The position numbers and the translations under genes are program-made. This document shows positions 23,690-34,440 of a DNA stretch of 64,000 bases, piece by piece. Under the pieces are notes generated by a model. That model worked only from the letters and a program-made list of their open reading frames with translations, ran no database searches and was not told where the DNA came from. Source of the DNA: Tenebrio molitor (taxonomy: Eukaryota; Arthropoda; Insecta; Coleoptera; Tenebrionidae); the NCBI RefSeq assembly GCF_963966145.1, contig NC_091047.1, forward strand, positions 7,254,001 to 7,318,000. Reading direction: 5' to 3'. Every line of letters starts with the position of its first letter. Positions within the stretch are counted from its first letter, which is position 1.

Positions 23690-24906
23690 TTAATGCCATC
23701 CTCCATGACCTCCGCCTCCGCCTCCGCCACCTCCGCCACCGCCGCCTCCGTGTTTGGGAACGTGGTGGAAGATGTGTTTGTAGACCGGGACATGTACCGG
23801 ATAAGGTTTGGCAACATATACAGGATGATGCTTTTCAATCTCGATCTTGTAAGGCTTCTCAACAGTGACAGGGACTAATTTCTCAACAGTTATGGGAACC
23901 TTCTTCTCTATTTCTTGGGGCACCAACTTGTAGATCGGTATGGCGATTGGTTTTGGTACCGGGATGTGAACTGCGTACGGTTGGGGAACGGGAACCTTAA
24001 TCACTTGAGGTACTGGAACTCCAACTGGGTGTGGTACCGGTACTCCTATCTTCTTCACGATGTGTACAGGAACGGGGTTGGTGTGTTCGATGGTCTTGGT
24101 CGGGATGTGATGGTGCTCAGTACCACCATCAACACCGTGGCCAAAACCGTGACCTCCACTGCTCAGCTCGAGACCATGACCTTGGCCTTCGTCACCTCCA
24201 CCGAAATGACCTCCTCCTCCTCCTCCCAACTCAAAGTGACCGCCGCCTCCGCCTCCGAGCTGCAAGTGACCGCCGTCACCTCCACCTCCACCTCCTAACT
24301 GCAAGTGACCGCCTTCGTCTCCGCCGCCACCTCCGAACTGCAAGTGACCGCCGTCGCCTCCGCCTCCGCTTCCACCTCCAAACTGCAAGTGACCGCCGTC
24401 GCCTCCGCCTCCGCTTCCACCTCCGAACTGCAAGTGACCGCCGTCGCCTCCGCCTCCGCTTCCACCTCCGAACTGCAGGTGACCGCCGTCACCTCCGCCC
24501 CCGAGTTCCAAGTGGCCCCCACCTCCTCCACCTCCTAGTTGCAGGTGGCCACCGTCGCCTCCACCGCCGAAATCAAAGTGGCCTCCGCCACCTCCACCAC
24601 CTCCGCCGCCGAGCTCAAGGTGACCTCCGCCGCCTCCGCCTCCCAGCTCCAGGTGCCCTCCACCGCCACTGTCGCCTCCGCCGCTCAGTTCGAGGTGGTT
24701 GCCGCCACCTTCTTGTCCTCCGCCCCCGTTTCCTGATGAGTAATCATAACCACCGCCACTGCTGGCCCCATGGTCGAGGCTGCCTGCGTATCCGGCATGC
24801 GCTATGCCTAAAGCCAATGCCACAAGGATGCTGGCGCCCTTAAAAAAATCAAAAGAATGTAAGGGTGACCAGGTTTTGTCGGTAGGGCACTCACAATAAA
24901 TCTCAT
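23690..24906 (-). CDS. Secreted low-complexity cuticular/matrix protein, 386 aa, two exons (larger paralog)
   Basis: Coding exon 1 is 24895-24906 (ATG AGA TTT ATT, giving MRFI). The intron is 24894-24839 (56 bp, GTGAGT donor, T-rich tract and AAG acceptor). Exon 2 is 24838-23690. The spliced start, MRFIGASILVALALGIAHA, is a signal peptide with likely cleavage after Ala19. An in-frame ATG at 24916 reads through the intron and gives a Cys-containing, non-signal N-terminus, so it is rejected. Residues about 24-248 are dominated by Gly with repeated GGHLEL and GGHLQ(L/F) units. Residues about 249-367 are the VPVP/KPYPV block, with about 15 differences from the 19248-19935 paralog over 119 residues. 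The tail is a run of 14 Gly followed by HGGWH. The protein is expected to be exported and built into cuticle or another extracellular layer. Both genes point the same way, about 3.7 kb apart, and share promoter and intron design. The function is inferred from composition; no enzymatic motif is seen. Confidence 0.92.
24338..24517 (-). repeat. 45-bp tandem repeat encoding GGHLQF-type units
   Basis: Inside the larger cuticular gene, CTGCAAGTGACC or its CTGCAGGTGACC variant recurs on the plus strand at 24338, 24383, 24428 and 24473, exactly 45 bp apart. Each unit encodes 15 residues of the form DGGHLQFGGGSGGGG. Neighbouring, less regular units (GGHLEL, GGHLQL) extend the same pattern on both sides. 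The near-identity of the units and the exact spacing indicate recent in-frame unequal exchange or slippage. The smaller paralog lacks this array, which accounts for most of the length difference. Confidence 0.9.
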
Positions 24907-24944
24907 GTTTCCACACTTGGAGCGTCGCAATGAAAGTCGAACTA

Positions 24945-24981
24945 AACTGATGATGTGATTTGCGTGTGCTTGTCTTTTATA
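24945..24981 (-). promoter_or_regulatory. Core promoter of the 386-aa cuticular gene (TATA plus initiator)
   Basis: On the minus strand TATAAAAG lies at 24981-24974 and an arthropod-type initiator, TCAGTT, at 24950-24945. The A of the initiator (24948) is 33 nt from the first T of the TATA box. The predicted 5' leader is about 42 nt. The stretch CATCATCAGTTT around the start and CCAAGTG shortly before the ATG are shared with the paralog promoter. Confidence 0.8.
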
Positions 24982-24999
24982 GATACTATAAGGTGGGGC

Positions 25000-26090
25000 C
25001 ATCAGTGAAAGGTTTTCTCCGTTGCAGAGTGCAAAATTAATAAAAATGCAGGACCCCTCGATGAATGGTCGTCGATAAAAAATAGTGTATCAGGTCGGGA
25101 TCGTTGGCCTCTTCGCTTATTATTGCTGGCCAAAAGCTTTTAGTTAAGTCGACCATGTCAGAACTGGAGGAGCATTGTTATCGAAAGGAACGGACGCTCT
25201 CTTACTTATTTTTTGCCTTATCATAACAGAGTTATCTAATCGAGATCAAACGTTACCGCATTAATAACAAAAAAGATAAAATAATAAAAGGCAATTCATC
25301 AAAACTATTTCGACATTTCTCTCGTCCATTCTTTCAGAATTTCTAATTTGTCAAGTCCCCAATCACTCACTGAATTAATTAGTCTTCATTTCTACACTAA
25401 TTGGTTTCTATTGCCAGGTGACAATGTCAGTGAAAGCTGAAAATTTCCCGATTTTTCTCAATTATTTCGGATCAGGTCCAGTGACGCAACCAATTGTCCC
25501 AATGGGAGTGTTTCCACCGATGATAATATACTCATCACGTTTTCGCTTTCTGGTCTTTGATTACGTCTTGATATCTGTGTATACTTTCGTTACGCTGTCA
25601 CTTTCGTTCTCGACTGGTCCGTACATGTCCTAGAGAGTGGCCGTGAAAGGAGTCGCGACGGCATAATAAGAGTGTCATAGCAAAGGCGGATAACACCAAA
25701 ACGAACAGACTGTAGGAGAGAGGAAATGCGATCTCATTAAAGTCTTTCACTGACGGTGAAGGTCAGTTCACATTCACCAGAAGAAACGCTGAACTCGTCC
25801 GGATCACTTCGCCGATTCCGGTGTCGAAAATAGTAGTTGTTGTGAAATTTTGGAGGTTAGGTGAGTGGTCTTGATTGTTATTCCGGGCGTTCGTCGTCGC
25901 GGTATTTGTTCTAGATGGCGTCGGAATTTTCTGGTGAACAGAAGGAGATTAAAATCCGGGGGATGAAAGGAGTTAATTAAAGGAGACGACTGCGGCGGTG
26001 GAAAAATCGTGGGCCCGGACCACAATTAAACAATTAACCTGGCTAATTGGAGCTTCCGCTGCAATAAACAATTATCCGGCCGGTATGAAC
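25000..26090. other. Region upstream of the 386-aa gene
   Basis: Mixed composition, no gene. Likely to include control elements of the cuticular gene, not individually identifiable. Confidence 0.4.
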
Positions 26091-26880
26091 AATAATGCTA
26101 ATTAATATTGAGTTAATGGGGTATTGTGTTGGTAAAATTTGCAATTCCTCGTTCATCCATAATAAACACCGGAGGAAATGAACTCTCCGGAGTCATGTAT
26201 AAGTTATCCGGGCGCGCGAATAAATCAGCATGATAATGACAGAGGACCATCCGAAGACTCCGATTCTTGTATTGTTTTTGGGCCCGGAGGTGTAGGCACG
26301 CCACCTGTGACTGATGCGCGTGGGAGTTCGCACAACCCCATCGCTCCGAGTAATTAGAGTATACGGGGGCGGCTTAAGTTCGTAATTAGTCCCATCTGGC
26401 GGCGGCTCCGGCAGCGGCCAAGTAATCGACGAGTGGCGCCCTCACACATGAGACTTCTGTAATGCACTCCGCCTAATTGCTCATCTCTATAAACCCCGGA
26501 TTACATTCGTACTGGTACGGGGCCCCGCGCAACCCCTTCGCCACCCCCAACTTCGGCGATAACGGGGCTCACTCCTTTTCATATTAATGTCCTCGAGCAC
26601 GGCCGTCGTTATCTGGACGTTCGCGATGCTACACTCTGCGACGCTGCGCCCCAACAGATTACGGATTTAAAATTGCCCCATTTAAATATGTAAATTGGGG
26701 CGCCATTAGCGCAATTGTATAGAGGGACGTTAGCCTGTTCTTAACGATTCTTTTTTTTCATAAATTAAACAATTATGGCGGGACAAGCGAACGGACGCGA
26801 CGATTGGCCCAGCTGCGATTATTCGGAAATACATTCCTCGATGGCGACGTGGGGTGAGTCCCCGACAAATTAAGATCGTA
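26091..26880. other. G+C-richer island with a GCCCCA/TGGGGC palindrome
   Basis: Strongly CG-rich for this window (GGCGGCGGCTCCGGCAGCGG near 26400; GGGGCCCCGCGCAACCCC near 26520). An imperfect 27-bp palindrome lies at 26675-26701 (GCCCCATTTAAA ... TAAATTGGGGC). Short frames only. A candidate conserved non-coding or promoter-like region. Confidence 0.4.
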
Positions 26881-27133
26881 GATATGCCATTGCGATCATT
26901 AAACGTGCACCAAAATAAAGAAAAGCGTCTTAAATCGACGACAAAGCTTTCATGACTCTGTCAATTACTATTATCAACGTACTAATTACTTGAATCACAA
27001 ACACTTTATCTTGCCAACAACATTATGTAAAAGCTGAAAATCAAGCACACGACTACGTAATTTCATTCTTTTAAACTAACTAAAAACATAAATGTCAAAT
27101 AAAATAAGTGTTTCTGAGTAAAATAGTTATTTA

Positions 27134-27253
27134 CATTACAAATGCGGTAGGCTACATTTTACAGCACGAGGTTTTTAGATTGAAACACGATCGCGCAGCG
27201 GGAGTGTTTTAACAAAAACCGAGCGATGTAAAATGCCTACCACATTAGTAATG
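27134..27253. repeat. Fold-back element, TGTAAAATGCCTACC type
   Basis: The left arm CATTAC..GCGGTAGG then TACATTTTACA pairs with the right arm TGTAAAATGCCTACC then ACATTAGTAATG. The centre is GC-rich (GATCGCGCAGCGGG). It is 120 bp and resembles the hairpins at 43737-43831 and 52318-52395 in layout. Confidence 0.6.
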
Positions 27254-27716
27254 TATTAACGTTTCTGGCCGACAACTCGTTTTCTCAAATTTGAAATTTG
27301 TTGTAACCAGTAATTTTGCAAAACCTGTCAAAGACTGACATTTGATTAATAAAATACCATCTATTATACCGATAAGTGATATGCTTACGATTTATATCAC
27401 AAACAAGGTGGCGCCATCAGAACTCACAATATTTCAAAACAAAACAATTAAATTATGTTCATTTTCGAAAACTGAACGGATCAATGGTAGCGGTATCTTG
27501 TCTTAGTCTAAATGGACTTTATTTATGATAAGCTAACAGTTTTTTTGGAGGTCCCTGAAAGCTTAAAATTTTCGTGGTATTTTACACACTCCGTGCGGTA
27601 AAATGACAGATAGTTTGATTAGTGTTTAAAAATCAAGATACCGTAGCTGTTCAAAATGTATAAACATGTCATTTAGAGTTGAGGAGGCCAAAAAAGGTTT
27701 TTATACCTAACTTGTA

Positions 27717-27736
27717 CAGGTTAGGTCAGGTTAGGT
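27717..27736 (+). repeat. Mixed TTAGG/TCAGG short run
   Basis: The plus strand reads AGGTTAGGTCAGGTTAGG, alternating the general insect unit TTAGG and the beetle unit TCAGG. Only three units. Confidence 0.3.
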
Positions 27737-28113
27737 AGAAAGAAAGTGAGTACAAGAGCTAAAATATTGTTTCTGTTCAAATTATAGTCAGTAGAGGTGT
27801 TGGATTCTGGCTGTGACCTTGGAAATATCTGCGCGAAAGCGGGGCGAGAAACCAGTGAAAAATATGCAAAAGAAAACTGAAAACGTCGACTGCTTTGCAT
27901 GCAAATAGACAAGAGAGAGACGACACTAACGTAACAAATGACAATGTTTCCCGGTCGGTTTGTAGCGCCTGCTTGAGACCGATATTGGTCGTTTGCGCAG
28001 ATATGACTCATAGCCCATGAGAAAATCCAACACCTCAACTTCCAAATGCTTCAGTAAATCGTGCAAAACATTTCAAAGAAATCACCAGAAGATTTTGGAA
28101 AAGCCTTTGAAAA

Positions 28114-28297
28114 AATGTTTTTCCCTTTTTTTTTAATTCCCCACAAAGTTGGCGTCAAAGAGTCGATTATGAAGGCACCACGGATTACAATCTAACCTCA
28201 CTTTTTGCGTTGTTTGTGTTTTTAATCTGCAGACGCGTGGTATGTTCACAATCGACTCTTCAATGCCAACTTTGATGATAAATTTAAATGAACATCC
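28114..28297. mobile_element. MITE, GAGTCGATT family, diverged copy
   Basis: The left arm has GTTGGCGTCAAAGAGTCGAT and the right arm the inverse, ATCGACTCTTCAATGCCAAC. The centre shares CTAACCTCACTTTTTGCGTT and TCTGCAG with the 10500-10635 fragment (inverted there). Ends are eroded, so boundaries are approximate. Confidence 0.65.
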
Positions 28298-30445
28298 GAT
28301 ATAACTCAATAAAAGTGTATCACTGTGTAGATGCTGCTACACTGTGTTTATTCACAGATAAATAAAATTCATTCGATTTTTTATTTTCCTAGTTCTTCCA
28401 CGTTGTTAAAGGAGTAAAGAACTTTATTATATTATATTATATGTATTATAAATTTAAAAACTACAAAATGTTGTATTCTACGTTGTCTTGTTTTGTTGAG
28501 GTTATTTCTTACAAAAAGTTTAATAAAAAGAAACAGAAGGGACAAAACAAAGAGGTTGAGAAGAAAGGCTACAAAAATAATAGTAAAGGATAACAAAAAG
28601 TGAAAGCATGACAAAAAACGTATAGCTATGTTTACAATAATTGCGGTTATTTTTTTAATATGTATTTGTGTTCTACTTCCTTCCGTCACTCAACCCACTT
28701 GTCCATTATTTCACAAGGAAACAGTAAGAAGAAAATAAATTTTCCACAGTAAAATTTTCTATTTAATAATGGTAATGGTAAAATTTACTTAATGATGTAG
28801 CTCGAGAGGACATTCTTGGTGAACCGGTTGCGACTAACGGAACAATCACGTCTTAACTACTTCAAGAACTTTACTCTAGTTAAAGCATTAGCTAATTAGT
28901 GGAAAAAATCGTTGCGATCACGTATTCGGCGCTTTTCCTAAAACTGGTGTTGATAATGTTAAAATAGAAAAGGTCAAAATGTCGCTGCGCAATTGACACA
29001 ACATTTAATTAAGCAATTGGCATAAGTCACAAAGGACGACGAGATTTATCGTCGAAATTTTGCACTTTTTCGCCAGAAAATGACGCAACTCCCATTTTTA
29101 ATGATTACAAATTAAACTGAAGACGAGAGAGCTTTATTGATTTATATAATGGTATACACCTTTGACAGCTTAATTAAAAGTTGCATCGACTCCGTTTAAG
29201 TTAAACATTAATTTATGGATCGAAAAAATGACTAAATTAATTTTTACATCATGTGCTGACAAAGAAATGTCAGTGCGCGGCACGTGCAGTGTAATTACGT
29301 GCACAACTGCAAGGATAATTGGGCATTTCCTCGGCGTAAATCTCGGCGGACAATTTTTTCGGAATGTTGTCGCCTTTCAAATTTAATTACCGCGCTAATA
29401 ATTATCGCTGGTCGCTCCAAAAAAGGTTATTTGAATATGTTGTAATAAAAAACCTGAATTGTGGTCAATTTGTTAGAATCGGAATGAATCGAAATGTCGA
29501 CGCAGTGAAAGTGATAACGCTATTTATACGTCGTCGGGCCCAAAACGTTGTACACCGGAAGACATAAATTTAAATTACATACTTATTTTGACTTGAATGT
29601 AATCATTTTAAGAATTAATTGATTGAGTCGGTCTCAAATGAATTAATTAAGTCGAATTTAAATTAGATGTAAAGCAGGTACAGCATAATAATTAATGATA
29701 AGACATAAAGCAATTAAATTAGTTTAAATTAGGTTTTAAAAAATGTCTCGATTTAATTTAAATTAAAGCGAGCCGATTAAAAATTCTCATGTCCGCGTAG
29801 GTATCAGTGATCATTTCGTCTCGCATCAATCACGAGCAAGGATTCGCAGAGAAATTGATAAAATTGTCCTCGATTATTCACCTGCTCGAAACGAAAGCGA
29901 CATCAAGAACCAACAACTAACAATAATGGTCGTCGATCATCGCTAAACACATTAATTTCGCTCTTTTTTCAGGACGAGTGCTGATTGTCGAGGTAATTGA
30001 AATTCAACAGTTGCACAGACCATCTCGTCCGTTGAAAGAGACTAATAACTCATTAAAATTATTAGTTTGCATGAGTGCTTCAGGAATATTTATGCCACCC
30101 ACGCTAATTTTTATTTACGAGAACGTGAGCTAACATTCTTCAAGAGCTCCCGTGTGAAGAGTGGGCGTTCCAGTTCTTGCACTTTTTCAAAATCTCCAAG
30201 ATGTCCGAGAAGGTGTTTCATCTCGGTAATCTGGCACGCAAAATCGATTACTTTACTAATTGTTCTAAAATTGATTATTATTCACAGGGTGACTGAAAAA
30301 GTATCATGGAGATTATTTTGCAAACAATTAAATTTAGTACGTCTTGAAAACCTGTGTTATGAAGGTAAGTATAGACAGTTTGTTGTGCAGTTTAAAAAAA
30401 AATCAATTTAATTAGAATTGAGGAAAACTAGGACAATTAATTTTT

Positions 30446-30702
30446 GAATTCACTACCTTCAAAATGACATTTCGCGACCACAACAGTCAACCGCGAACGA
30501 AAATTTCGCGCACTAGTGCATCAAAATTATCCAAAAAGCATTCGCGTTTTTGGGCATTCTAAAAATAATTTCTCCAATTTGGATGTTGAAGATTTCGAAA
30601 GAATGAAAATAAATCGCTATTATCCCTGTTCGTCGCTGGTGCCTTAAATAATACGCTCATGTGCGAAAAAGGTCTTCTCGCACTCGGTTCGTAAATAACT
30701 AT
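30446..30702 (+). repeat. Interspersed repeat, CACTACCTTCAAAATGA family, copy 1
   Basis: It starts TTCACTACCTTCAAAATGAC and continues TTTCGCGCACTAGTGC, CCAAAAAGCATTCGC, CCAATTTGGATGTTGAAGAT and TGTGCGAAAAAGGTCTTCTC to CACTCGGTTCGTAAATAACT. It matches 60749-61128 on the same strand; a segment of about 120 bp near the right end is absent here. Confidence 0.7.
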
Positions 30703-33000
30703 TTCAGTCTTAAAATTGTACTCACTTTGTATTTAAGAATTCACATATTAGCATAAATTGTAAATAAATAATTAATGTTGACGTAAATGTAATATAATAC
30801 CAGATACAGGTGTATGTTACCCGCATATATTTCTAAAAATATACAGGTGTATCGATAATATTAAATTGGTTTTAACACATACCGAGTATAATTGAAACAT
30901 GAGTCATACATAGCTTAATGGATTAAATTTAGACTACAAATTGTGCGCATAAATTACATTTAAATTCTAACGTGTCTGTTTAAAACTATGCATTTTTCAG
31001 AAAAGTGCAATCGTTGCTTTATTCCAAATTTACAAAAAGTGGCAACGAGTTTAGAGTCGTCTTTATAATCACATTTATTTTTTATTTAATAATAAATTTT
31101 AGATTAAATATTGTCAAAATAAATAAATCATGTCGCACGAAATACATATGTACAAGAAAAATAGAAGAGCACAAAATGATAAAATTTCTTTTTTGTTAAT
31201 TAGCCACATCTCTGTAGTATAATGATCATGTAGCTGGATTTTTTGAAATATTTAAGATATGTATTTAGAGAATGTAACACACGTTTTATCACAGCTGACA
31301 AATACAGTTTGTGCGATAATGTTAGGTACATTTTTAACACCATTGTAAAATCATTTGAAATCATCTTGCTCTGTCTTTAAGATCCCGGTAGCAGATTATT
31401 CCTTGCATTCAGATAAATGTTTGAATATTTAATCTTGACACCTGCTTTGATTAATTCTGACAGGTCTCGTTATCTTGACAGTACGGAACCGATTCAGCGC
31501 CAACGGCGAAACGATGAACTAGTCCAACCACCAACTTGGCCGTAACATTTTTCAGATGAGTTTATCTTACACATTTTTTCAGCCACCTGTCGCTCATCAA
31601 AACAAGAATATATTGGATTGGTTCACTTCTCATCGACAGTAAAATGCAAAATACGAAGTTTAGTCATCTTGAGATACAAACAAGAGCTTCCGACAATTTT
31701 ATTTCTCTACAACGTTAACAGTGGTTTTAGAGCATTAGTTCTTGCCATGTGGTCCACGGGGGACTGCCATGTCCACACAGGGAGTCCGCCAAGACTTGAA
31801 GAAACGTTATGATCTTTCATAGATAAAATAAAAATTGACACTTTAAGATTAAAATCTTGGAATAAGTCTTGATGCCACCTCTAAGATACCTTTTCATTTC
31901 TCGTGTAATTGTTGCACGAAGGCAGGGAGGGTTAACAGTGGTTCTAGAGCAATAGTTTTTACTCTGTGGTCTATGGAATCTGGAGGGGTCGCCCTAACCT
32001 CATAGGTGTTCGCCAACGCTTGCAGAAATGTTACGAACCTTGACGGAGATAAAATTTTAAAAATTAAAAATAGGATTTTGCATTAAGTCTTGGTGCTCTG
32101 TCATCCCTCATGTAATTATTGCCATTTCCTTCCTCAAAAAATAATGTAATTATTTAAGCTTCAGTCTGGACGAAAAGATGCAGGATACTATTTTGCATCG
32201 CCATTTAAAGAAAATGTTGTTTTTTTAATCAGTGTTATGCGTATAAAGTGGGCATTAGTCTTACGCTGTAAAATAAAATGCTAATCAGTTTGGAGAACCT
32301 TATTTTAGTCTTTACATAACCAAGTTTTGCTTAATTTAATACAAAAATAAAATTAGTAGAAAATGAATTTCTGCTGGAATGTTTATCAATGCTTCAGCAT
32401 CACTTTCACTACCGTATATTTTTATAGAAAAAATTGTAAAAGAACTCTAAATGTGGACACAACAACACAGGGACAGTTTTTCGCTCTTGGCTAAGTTACG
32501 CAATGACAGTAGAATATTAATGCTTCCGAATTCATATTTTCCAATTTCTTTTTTTTTTCGTAATACATAATTAACTCAACAACAAAACAAACAACAAAAA
32601 TTCACTTTCGCGTGCGACTGCAACGCTCGCTGCGTTCGTGTGTATACACTTCCCACTTGAAAAAAAACTAGTGATTTACACAAATAACTGTAGACACTGA
32701 GAGAGCATAGAAAGAACTTTTTTCTTAATAGACAGAATGAAAGAATGTCTCTGGACAGCTACGAATATCTACCGCTTCTTTTTTAATTAACGTCTAGGTT
32801 TGTCGAGGATGGTCTTGTAGTTTTGGAATTCAACATTTTGCGGTGATTCTTTGGCGCCGAGTTAAAAAATGGTCCGCGGTTGTGAGTGCATTAAGTTAAT
32901 CGGCGTCGATTACGTGTATTAATAAGTATCCGAGGAAATTAGCGTTGGTTTTATCGCTAATGTGTCCGATTAAAAGAAGGCGCGTAGTTGTCAGCATCTT
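30703..33000. other. AT-rich intergenic DNA
   Basis: Apart from the tandem duplicate at 31714-32125, nothing is recognised. Confidence 0.45.
31714..32125 (+). repeat. Tandem duplicate of a 217-bp repeat with hAT-like CAGTGGTT ends
   Basis: GTTAACAGTGGTT occurs at 31714 and 31931. Each is followed by (T/C)TAGAGCA.TAGTT, TGTGGTC.A.GG, TTCGCCAA-like and TAAGTCTTG.TG blocks in the same order, ending CTC(G/A)TGTAATT.TTGC. CAGTGGTTnT...GTGGTCC resembles the ends of hAT elements. The two units have diverged substantially. Confidence 0.6.
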
Positions 33001-34440
33001 ATCTGTGTCGCATTAGTCGAATCCCGGAGTCCGTGACAAGGTAACGTCTCAATTCCAGATAAAACCTCCCAGACGAGTCCCCGATCTAATTAGCGAGTCA
33101 GAATCTTTCCATAAATCATTATCATTCCGGTTAAGTGTTTGTATTATCTAGGCCCACTCACTGAATAAAACAACACGTAAGTTTCATTAGCTAACAGGAT
33201 GGGATGTGTATCGTTGTTCATTTCTTGCCGGGTTGCCTATCCGTCCGCCATCAAATCAGGGCCGAGATTATTTCGGGAGATTTGATTGAATGTAACCCCT
33301 CGGCATCCATCATGTTTAGTGAGGCTCCGTACAACTCCAAATGATCTGACTTCTGTTCGTCTAAATCCCGGCCCACCGGCCTCGTCCCCGGGGATCCCCT
33401 CGGCAAATTCCTTTATCTCCCCTGAATGTGCTCCGCCAGTGCCGTTCGACGCACCGACACGCTTATGAGGAAGTAGATTGTTTGTTTCCCTCTTGTAATT
33501 TTCGCCGCAATTATTCGATATTTTCTTATTATGAACCTGATGCCGTAAGGGTTGCTCCCGTTTTTCAATTATCGGACCTTCCCCAACCCCGACGAACTCC
33601 ACTGCTCTCTTCACTTTTCATAACGTTCACTTTTACATCAACCTGAATCCAGGCTAAACGAAGACCAAAACATTTAGTTCAAGCAAACATAGCCATAATA
33701 TCTTGAATAGAAGAAATGTCCATTTTGTTCAGCATTCAACGCCACCTCATTTCAGAACTTGCCATATTCGTTACCAAATTATATACGACAAGATTAATAG
33801 TCTAAAACTGTGGTCTGTTCATAAATAATTAATTTTGCTAATTTACAAATGAGTTGTAACAGTCAGTAGGTACATATTGATGTTAAAAATAAAAAATGTA
33901 AATTTTATTTAAAAAATTTTTTTATTTCATGACTGTCATTAAAGTGATAAAAATAAATCTTCAAGAGATTAATAAAAATTAATGGCAAAAATAAGCCAAC
34001 TCTATTTTTCTCGTTCTTGATAAGATTAATCCAAGTTACAGTATTTGACTCACGTGTCAGGGAGTCAAATACGGAAATATTTGGCAGTTGTAAAAACCAT
34101 CAGAAGGCAAGGATTGAGGTTGAAGAAAACTTTCGTGCGGTCGTGCAAATTGTGGCAATTAATGGAATGGAACTAGGCAACCCACAGCTCAAAACAATTT
34201 CATTTTTACGAAGTGTATTTAAAGTTGCCTACTTTTATAGGTTTTATGCGCAGGAGTTAGATGTAATAGACTATTAAGTTGGTCGATCATTAGCCAGAGT
34301 GTAATTAAATGGACTAATTAAGTGCCTGTATGGTTCAGTTATGGAAGTGGATCGAAATTAGGTGTGCGCGAATAAGTTATCGGCGATTGAGATTATGTAG
34401 TTTTTTGCGAGAAAAGTCTCGATTCGAGTATGTACGGGTG
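33001..34440. other. Intergenic DNA, first 650 bp G+C-richer
   Basis: 33000-33650 has overlapping frames (125 aa minus, 72 aa plus) without domain or splice evidence; the remainder is AT-rich. Confidence 0.4.

Larger units (their letters stand above)
26881..30445. other. AT-rich intergenic DNA with two small elements
   Basis: Holds the fold-back at 27134-27253 and the MITE at 28114-28297. 28430-28690 is A-rich on the plus strand; 29560-29790 repeats AATTTAAATTA-like words. No gene supported. Confidence 0.45.

Noticed and set aside
24031..24843. 270-codon plus-strand frame rich in Arg/His/Ser opposite the 386-aa gene
   Set aside because: Same cause: the shadow of a Gly-repeat coding strand.
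24904..24916. ATG at 24916 as start of the larger cuticular gene
   Set aside because: It reads through a good GT-AG intron and gives no signal peptide; the ATG at 24906 with splicing gives MRFI plus a signal sequence parallel to the paralog.
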